Positions 58,556-64,000 of a stretch of DNA of 64,000 nucleotides are shown piece by piece (positions within the stretch are counted from its first letter, which is position 1; each line of letters opens with the position of its first letter). Source of the DNA: Rhizomys pruinosus (Eukaryota; Chordata; Mammalia; Rodentia; Spalacidae); assembly GCA_009823505.1 (NCBI GenBank), contig VZQC01000399.1, positions 279,003 through 343,002 on the forward strand. The letters are read 5' to 3'. Made by a program: the position numbers and the translations under genes. Below the pieces are notes generated by a model that was not told the DNA's origin, did not search any database, and saw only the letters and a program-made list of their open reading frames with translations.

Positions 58556-58566
58556 ATCTCATTTTA

Positions 58567-58792
58567 GGGGCTGGAGAGATAGCCTATTGGTTAAGAGTGC
58601 CAACTGCTCTTGCAGAGGACCCGGGTTCGATCCCCAGCACCCACTTGGCGGCCGAGAACCATCTTTAACTCCAGTTCCAGGGGAATCCGAAGCCCTCTTC
58701 TGACTTCCGTGGCATTGCATGACACGGGTGCACAAACCTACATGCAGACAGTACATTCATACACATAGAAAATAAATAAATAAATTTAAAAA
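58567..58792 (+). mobile_element. B2 SINE, no internal duplication
   Basis: Complete B2 flanked by ATCTCATTTTA at 58556-58566 and 58793-58803. Confidence 0.95.
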
Positions 58793-59032
58793 ATCTCATT
58801 TTAATTATTAATTTGATCTAAAGCAGACTTTAATCGAAATACAAAAAATGTTTGAGTTCTATTATTTTCTGTGTTGTCATTTTGGGACTTCTCTCAAGAA
58901 TGGGTCTAAAGATGCACTTGCTATGTTATAAGCTAAGTAAGCAAAATATATTTAGTAGCGTGTTTAGTATGTTTGTTCATTTGTTCATTGAGTCTTTGTG
59001 AGAAGGTAACATTTAAAATATTATCAAACATA

Positions 59033-59184
59033 GCCGGGCGTGGTGGTGCACGCTTTTAATCCCAGCACTTGGGAGGCAGAGGCAGGCGGATCTTTGTGAG
59101 TTCAAGGCCAGCCTGGTCTACAGAGTGAGTTCCAGGACAGCCAGAGCTACAGGGAGACCCTGTCTCGAAAAGACCAAAAAAAAA
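59033..59184 (+). mobile_element. B1 SINE
   Basis: Full, little-diverged B1 flanked by TTATCAAACATA at 59021-59032 and 59185-59196. Confidence 0.96.
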
Positions 59185-59331
59185 TTATCAAACATACTTT
59201 ATACTTAATGAGAGATACAGATGCAGACATGAATATGATTTCATCCCGAGTATCATGTATTAATGTAGATCCTGGCCAGAGAAACCTGAAAAGAAAAATA
59301 TGAAAAAGAAGTAATTTAAAAAATGGGTATA

Positions 59332-59549
59332 GGGCTGGAGAGATGGCCTAGCGGTTAAGAGCGCTGACTACTCTTGCAGAGGACCCGGGTTCGATCTCCA
59401 GCACCCACATGGCAGCTAAGACTGTCTTTGACTCCAGTTCCAGGGGAATCCAACGCCCTCTTCTGACCTCCAAGGTTTTGCACGACACGGGTGCACAAAC
59501 CTACATGCAGACAGTACATTCACATATGAAAATAAATAAAATTTAAAAC
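59332..59549 (+). mobile_element. B2 SINE, no internal duplication
   Basis: Complete B2; AAATGGGTATAG precedes it and AAATGGATATAG follows its tail. Confidence 0.93.
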
Positions 59550-59564
59550 AAAATGGATATAGTA

Positions 59565-59710
59565 GGCCAGGTATGCTGGTGTACGCCTTTAGTCCTAGCA
59601 CTTGGGAGGCAGAAGCAGGTGGATCTCTGTGAGTTCAAGGCCACCCTGGTCTACAGAGTGAGTTCCACGACAGCCAGAGCTACAGGGAGACCCTGTCTCA
59701 AAAAGATAAA
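59565..59710 (+). mobile_element. B1 SINE
   Basis: Full B1 with A-rich tail, followed by another AAATGGGTATAG, so the B1 shares the target sequence of the preceding B2. Confidence 0.93.
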
Positions 59711-59799
59711 AAAATGGGTATAGAATAGATCGAATCCAGAGTAAGGTCTATAGATTTACAGGCTGTCCACAAAGTTCTATAGAATAAGGTCTCATGGTC

Positions 59800-60370
59800 C
59801 TGTGTACCTGAGTTGAGCACGGTCAGGCCAGGAACCTCCAGACTGATGCTTGGATATCTTCCTTCAGCCTCTCCTGCTGACAAACACTCTTCGCCACTCC
59901 CCAGGCTGGCGACCTGGAAGGCCTCCTTCCAGCTAGAACACCACTAGCAAGAACACTCTTACCACTTCACACGCTGGCAGCAACGCCCCTCCAACCATTC
60001 ACCAGCAGCAAACCAGGTTAGTGATCTGGATCATCCCCGTCTAACCCACTGGTCCCTGATACTTGGAATTCAGGCTCACTGCTGCCTGTGTATGCCCCCA
60101 AAAAGGAATTCTGTGTAATGTTAATGGAGAATTCACTTTACTATAGGCAGTTCATTCTTTATACAGCCAAGATGATGTCACTTCTCACAGCCAGTCCCAG
60201 AACTCTGCATCATGCCCCCTTGTATGCTACTGCTCCACCCAGCAACATGGGCTGGGGTCACAAGTTGCTCCTTCACAGGGTGGAGTCAGAGGAACCTCAT
60301 AACTTCCATATTATACCCTGAGGGATGCTAGCTGAAAACTAGCCCCTCACCCAAACTGGATCTTCCCACA
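59800..60370 (-). mobile_element. Endogenous retrovirus LTR (3' LTR on minus)
   Basis: On minus the LTR begins TGTGGGAAGATCC directly after a polypurine tract, as expected of a 3' LTR. A TATA-type box (TATAAAG, plus 60157-60163) lies about 200 bases in, with a T/A-rich region after it. The far end is not certain: I see no clear CA end or primer-binding site, so the left boundary is approximate. Confidence 0.6.
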
Positions 60371-60382
60371 TTTCCCCCTTTT
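60371..60382 (-). other. Polypurine tract AAAAGGGGGAAA
   Basis: Purine run on minus next to the LTR start, the plus-strand primer site of LTR retroelements. Confidence 0.6.
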
Positions 60383-61575
60383 AATTTTATTTTTTTTCTG
60401 AGAAACAGACTGGCACATGGGAGAGGTTGGGACCATGAAGGATCCAGGGTCTTGAATAGTCAATTGTCTAAACCTGTCTTGAGTGCCAGGCTGGCATAGG
60501 CCAGACATAACATTTTGTTTTTTACACTAAAACTGATTTATGTCCCCCCAAAACAACTATGAGGTGAACTAATTGTTAGGCATAAGCAATAAATGTAAGC
60601 AACATTCATGTAAAATCAATTAGTAAGTTTCTATGTCCAAATTTTGTATAACCCAGAATTCCCATACTCCAGTTGGAGAGGCTTGTATGAACAACTATGT
60701 TGATTAAATGAAAGTCCAGTCTATATTACTGCGATCTCACAATTAACCACCAATCTCCTCAGCCCTTACATTCTACTATGACTCCTCTTCTGCAGGTTGT
60801 TCACTAGGATTTGGGAAAGGGGCATGAGTGGGTGAGAAGTAAAACAGTCCATTTCCTTTTGAGGTGTCACTTTGGACTCTTGGGTGTGTTTAGGCTTTTT
60901 CCTTCTGCAGGATGGCATTTTATTTAGGGGTTCCTTTTTGATCCCACTAACAAAACACAAACAGTGAGAGTACAGACATTTAGACAGTATAAATTATTTT
61001 GACAAATTACTCTGTGGGCACAGAACACAAATGTTTAGATGGTATATTAAGATCATGAACTATGATTTTTGTGAAGAGATGGCAAAATTTTTATGCCCCC
61101 TAACTTTTCTTAGTTACTAGGGTTTTTAAAGCTTTATTACCAGCCATATGTCATTCCTCTAAAGGAGTGGGATAACTGGCAATTAACTTTTTCGGGTTGC
61201 AAAAATATTTTATCTGCCACTGACTGCTCAAAATCTCTTCGCAGGTGAGGTGTAGCTGAGGAGTCTTGGTTGACTTGAGAGACCATTTTTCTTCTTTCCA
61301 GCAACCTTTGGTAATGCTCTCTGGCATCCTGGAGACCAACTTTCCACTTGCAAGCATGGTCTCTATGCATCCTTTTTATGTTTACAATGGATCTTCAGCA
61401 TCAGGGCCTTATGCCTCTTCTTTTGTGTGAACCCCAACTTTGTAGGCAAATAGCTTTCCTTTTGGGGAGTGGAGCCATTAGACCCCCCCACTTTTGCCAA
61501 CATCTCCTTTCGCAGAATAATTCATCTTTGGCACCAAAGCTTTCCTCTATAGAATTGCAGATAAGAACTACTTTA
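60371..61575 (-). mobile_element. 3' internal region of an endogenous retrovirus-like element
   Basis: Lies between the polypurine tract and the point where similarity to the other body copies ends. From 60640 on it aligns with 36720-37660 (shared 'CCCTTACATTCTAC', 'GGCACAGGTGGATGAG'-like, 'ATCCTACTAATGAA'-like and 'TTGATGTCAG'-like landmarks), but is more diverged. It is broken by stops in all frames and encodes nothing intact. This is the only copy in the window with an LTR, so it suggests where the body of the chimeric family came from. I do not assign the ERV family, though a muroid MYSERV-like element is possible. Confidence 0.6.
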
Positions 61576-61588
61576 AAAATTCCATCTT

Positions 61589-61750
61589 GCTGGGCATTGT
61601 GGCACATGCATATAATCCAAGCATTTCGGAGGCAGATGCAGGTGGATAGCTGTGAGTTCAAGGCCAGCCTGGTCTACATAGTGAGTTCCAGGACAGTTTA
61701 GTGCTACAGGGAGACCCTGTCTCAAAAAGACAAAAAAAGTAATAAAAATT
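61589..61750 (+). mobile_element. B1 SINE
   Basis: Full B1 with long A-rich tail; AAAATTCCAT flanks it (61576-61585 and 61751-61760). Confidence 0.93.
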
Positions 61751-61815
61751 AAAATTCCATTTCATCCCAGTCAGAATGACCATGATCAGGAATACCAATG
61801 ATATAAATGTCAGCA

Positions 61816-61938
61816 AGAAGGTGGGAAAATGTCGGCACAAAGGTGGGAAAATGTCAGCATGAAGGTGGGAAAATTTCGGCATGATGGTGGAAAAATGTGG
61901 GCACGAAGGTGGGAAAATGTGGGAACGAAGGTGGGAAA
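61816..61938. repeat. VNTR of 20-22-bp units inside the L1
   Basis: Six units on the theme GGTGGGAAAATGTCGGCACA, expanded at the conserved L1 GTTGGCGAGGATGTGG-type site. Confidence 0.92.
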
Positions 61939-62029
61939 GCAGAACACTTATACAGTGTTGGGGGGAGTTTAGACAAGTGCATCCACTTTGGAAATAAATG
62001 TAGAGGTTTCATAAGAAAATCACATCTAA

Positions 62030-62169
62030 GCCGGGTGTGGTTGTGCACTCCTTTAATCCAAGCACTTGGGAGGCAGAGGCAGGTGGATCTTTGTGAGTTC
62101 AAAGACAGCCTGGTCTACAAAGTAAGTTCCAGGCCAGCTGGGGCTACGTGGAGACTCTGTCTCAAAAAG

Positions 62170-62223
<54 letters not shown>

Positions 62224-62230
62224 AAAAAAA
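62030..62230 (+). mobile_element. B1 SINE with 50-bp pure poly(A)
   Basis: Full B1 with an uninterrupted A tract of about 50 (62170-62220), flanked by AGAAAATCACATCTA. The long pure tail and intact duplications point to a recent insertion. Confidence 0.95.
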
Positions 62231-62459
62231 AGAAAATCACATCTAGAACTGCCATCCGATCCAGCATACACCCCAAGGACTTTATATAGTGCTATAGAGG
62301 AACTTGTTCAGCCATGTTCACTGAGACTCTGTTCCACTAGGAAATGGATGTTCATCGAGAGAAGAATGAATAAGGAAATTATGGCACATGTACATAATGT
62401 GATGTTAGTCAGCTATGAAGAAAAATGAAACCATGAAATTTGTAGATAAATGAATGGTG

Positions 62460-62718
62460 AGGCTGGAGAGATGGCCTAGCAGTTAGGAGCGCCAACGCTC
62501 TTGCAGAGGACCCAGGTTCGACCCCCAGCACCCACATGGCGGCTGAGAGCCGTCTGAAACTCCAATTCCAGGAAACTCCAGTACCAGGGGAATCTGATAC
62601 CCTCTTCTGACCTCCACGGCATTGCACGACATGGGTGCACAAACTTGCATGCAGACAGTACATTCATACACATACAGAAATAAATAAAATTAATAAAAAC
62701 AGATTTAAAAAATTAAAA
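62460..62718 (+). mobile_element. B2 SINE, 17-bp-duplication subtype
   Basis: Full B2 with a slightly shortened duplicated unit; ATAAATGAATGG flanks it. Confidence 0.94.
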
Positions 62719-63119
62719 AAAATAAATGAATGGAACCAGATAAAATATACTGAATGAGGAAACTCAGGTCCAGAAACACAAACAAAATAATTCTCTCTCA
62801 TATACAGATACTAATCTCAAATCTCTTGGTTTTTGTGTGCTTAACTTGGAGCACAAGTATAAGCCAAGAAACTTCAAAGGGACTTTATGGAGCATGATAA
62901 TGGGAGAATACTAGATTATACATAAACTGCAGAATTTGTAAAGCTAGAATTAGAATATTGGTGTGGAAAGTTTTAAGCAGGGAGGAGGATGGGAGTATGG
63001 AGGTATTTGAGGGAAAGTCAGGGCTAACCCTAAGGAAGGGTGTATAGAAAGCCACACAGAAACCCGTTAGCACACAACCCAATTTGCAAATTTAGATGGA
63101 TAGCAGAATGCACATTATG

Positions 63120-64000
63120 TCAAAGAAAAGAGGAAGCACAGGAATTAAAGGATTAAGTGGGGAAGGTAACTAAAAGAGGGAACAGTAGGTATAGCAGCCA
63201 AAACTAAGAATGCCATATGGAGCCACAAGAAAAGAATAAAAAGCTCCAAAAGGAAGTGGAAATACTGAAGAAATCACAGGATGAAACAAAAAGGAAATTG
63301 AACATTTATCCAATCAGTAGGAAAGGATGGGAAAAAGCCTTAGAAGCAGAATGGATGAAGCAGATAAAAGACTATCAGACCTACAGGATAAGACAGTGCA
63401 GCTAGAAACTTCAAGTAAAGATTATGAAAAATTAAAAAAAAAACACAAGAGTGGAACAACCAGATAATGTGGGACACCATGAAAAGACCAAGCCTCCACA
63501 TCATAGGGACAGAGGAAGGAGAAGAATCCCAAGAGAATGGTATTGATCAGATCTTCAACAAAATAATAGAAGTAAACTTCCTCAAACTGTAAAATGACAA
63601 GCCCATAGAAATACAAGAAGCACATAGAACACCAAAAAGACAAGACCAGAAAAGAAATTCCCCACGTCATATCATGGTTAAAGCACTAGATGCTCAAAAC
63701 AAGGACAAAATACTGAAAGCCACAAGAGAAAAAAAAACAAGTTACATACAAGGGGAAACCCATCAGAATCACGGTTGACTTCTCAGTGCAAACCATGAAA
63801 ACCAGAAGAACATGGACCAAAGTATTCCCAGTACTAAATGACTTTAGATGCCATCCGGATTATTATACCCAGCAAAAATGTCAATCATAGTTGAAGGAGA
63901 AAGAAAAATCTTTCAGGACATAAACAAAATGAAAGAACACATGTCAAAAAAACCAATTCTTCAGAAAATACTAGAAGCAATTCAAAGAACAGAGGAAAGG
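63120..64000 (+). mobile_element. L1 ORF1 remnant, runs off the window
   Basis: Plus-strand remnant of the L1 ORF1 RNA-binding protein: coiled-coil-like 'EKNKKLQKEVEILKKSQDETKRK' (63217-63300), then the 'RPSLHIIGTEEGEESQ' region with a frameshift, and a C-terminal part to the window edge. Stops and frameshifts make it inactive. It mirrors the ORF1 piece at 34380-34924. The element continues beyond base 64000. Confidence 0.85.

Larger units (their letters stand above)
61751..63115 (+). mobile_element. Ancient L1 ORF2 end and 3' region, interrupted
   Basis: 'ATTTCATCCCAGTCAGAATG', 'AACACTTATACAGTGTTGG', 'GAACTGCCATCCGATCCAGC', 'GCACATGTACATAATGTGATG' and 'AACTCAGGTCCAGAAACAC' are successive blocks of L1 ORF2's last third. 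A B1, a B2 and a 21-bp VNTR interrupt it. Confidence 0.8.

Noticed and set aside
58567..58640. tRNA gene from A and B box sequences
   Set aside because: These are the tRNA-derived heads of B2 SINEs, with the B2 body and target duplications following. The same applies to all the other B2 heads.

Overview
This is a muroid rodent nuclear genome window. The evidence is dense B1, B2, B3 and B4 SINEs, Lx-type and younger L1 LINEs, an endogenous retrovirus with an LTR, and single-exon class I (fish-like) olfactory receptor (OR) genes of the OR52 family. OR52E- and OR52N-type genes sit together in the mammalian class I OR cluster, so this is very probably part of it. B2 indicates Muroidea. The B2 3' ends do not look like the house mouse consensus as I remember it, but I cannot name the species.

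Layout. 1-8359 is a noisy second copy of 12562-20532. It ends at a single N (8360), and the sequence after the N starts abruptly inside an L1. This looks like two overlapping contigs placed end to end rather than a real duplication. The clean copy holds an intact OR52E-type gene (17517-18470, +); the noisy copy holds the same gene broken by small indels. 20.5-28.2 kb has a second OR52E-type gene (23749-24690, -) among repeats. 29.5-35.0 kb is a long 5'-truncated L1 (-) fused to a U6 snRNA copy. 36.5-38.1 kb is a cleanly bounded chimeric retrotransposon. 38.3-42.1 kb has two Lx L1 tails and two minisatellites. 42727-43680 (-) is an intact OR52N-type gene. 44-59.7 kb is SINE-rich with old and nested L1s. 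59.8-61.6 kb is an LTR plus the 3' internal part of an endogenous retrovirus (-). 61.7-64 kb is old L1, ending in an L1 ORF1 remnant that runs off the window.

Only three intact host protein genes are supported, all odorant GPCRs. Each has its ORF in one exon and a good splice acceptor 18-28 bases upstream of the ATG, consistent with the usual OR layout of a non-coding 5' exon plus one coding exon.

The most unusual signal is a repeat family with about six copies here (21.4, 24.9, 27.1, 32.9, 36.5 and 60.4 kb). Its body matches the 3' internal part of the retrovirus at 60.4 kb. In at least two copies it carries an L1 3' UTR tail joined at the same point. The 36.5 kb copy has 13-bp target-site duplications, a poly(A) tail, an L1-endonuclease-like site and a twin-priming inversion. 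It looks like a composite, L1-mobilised element comparable in principle to SVA. A U6-L1 fusion and a B2-B1 fusion SINE add to a picture of frequent template switching by L1 machinery.
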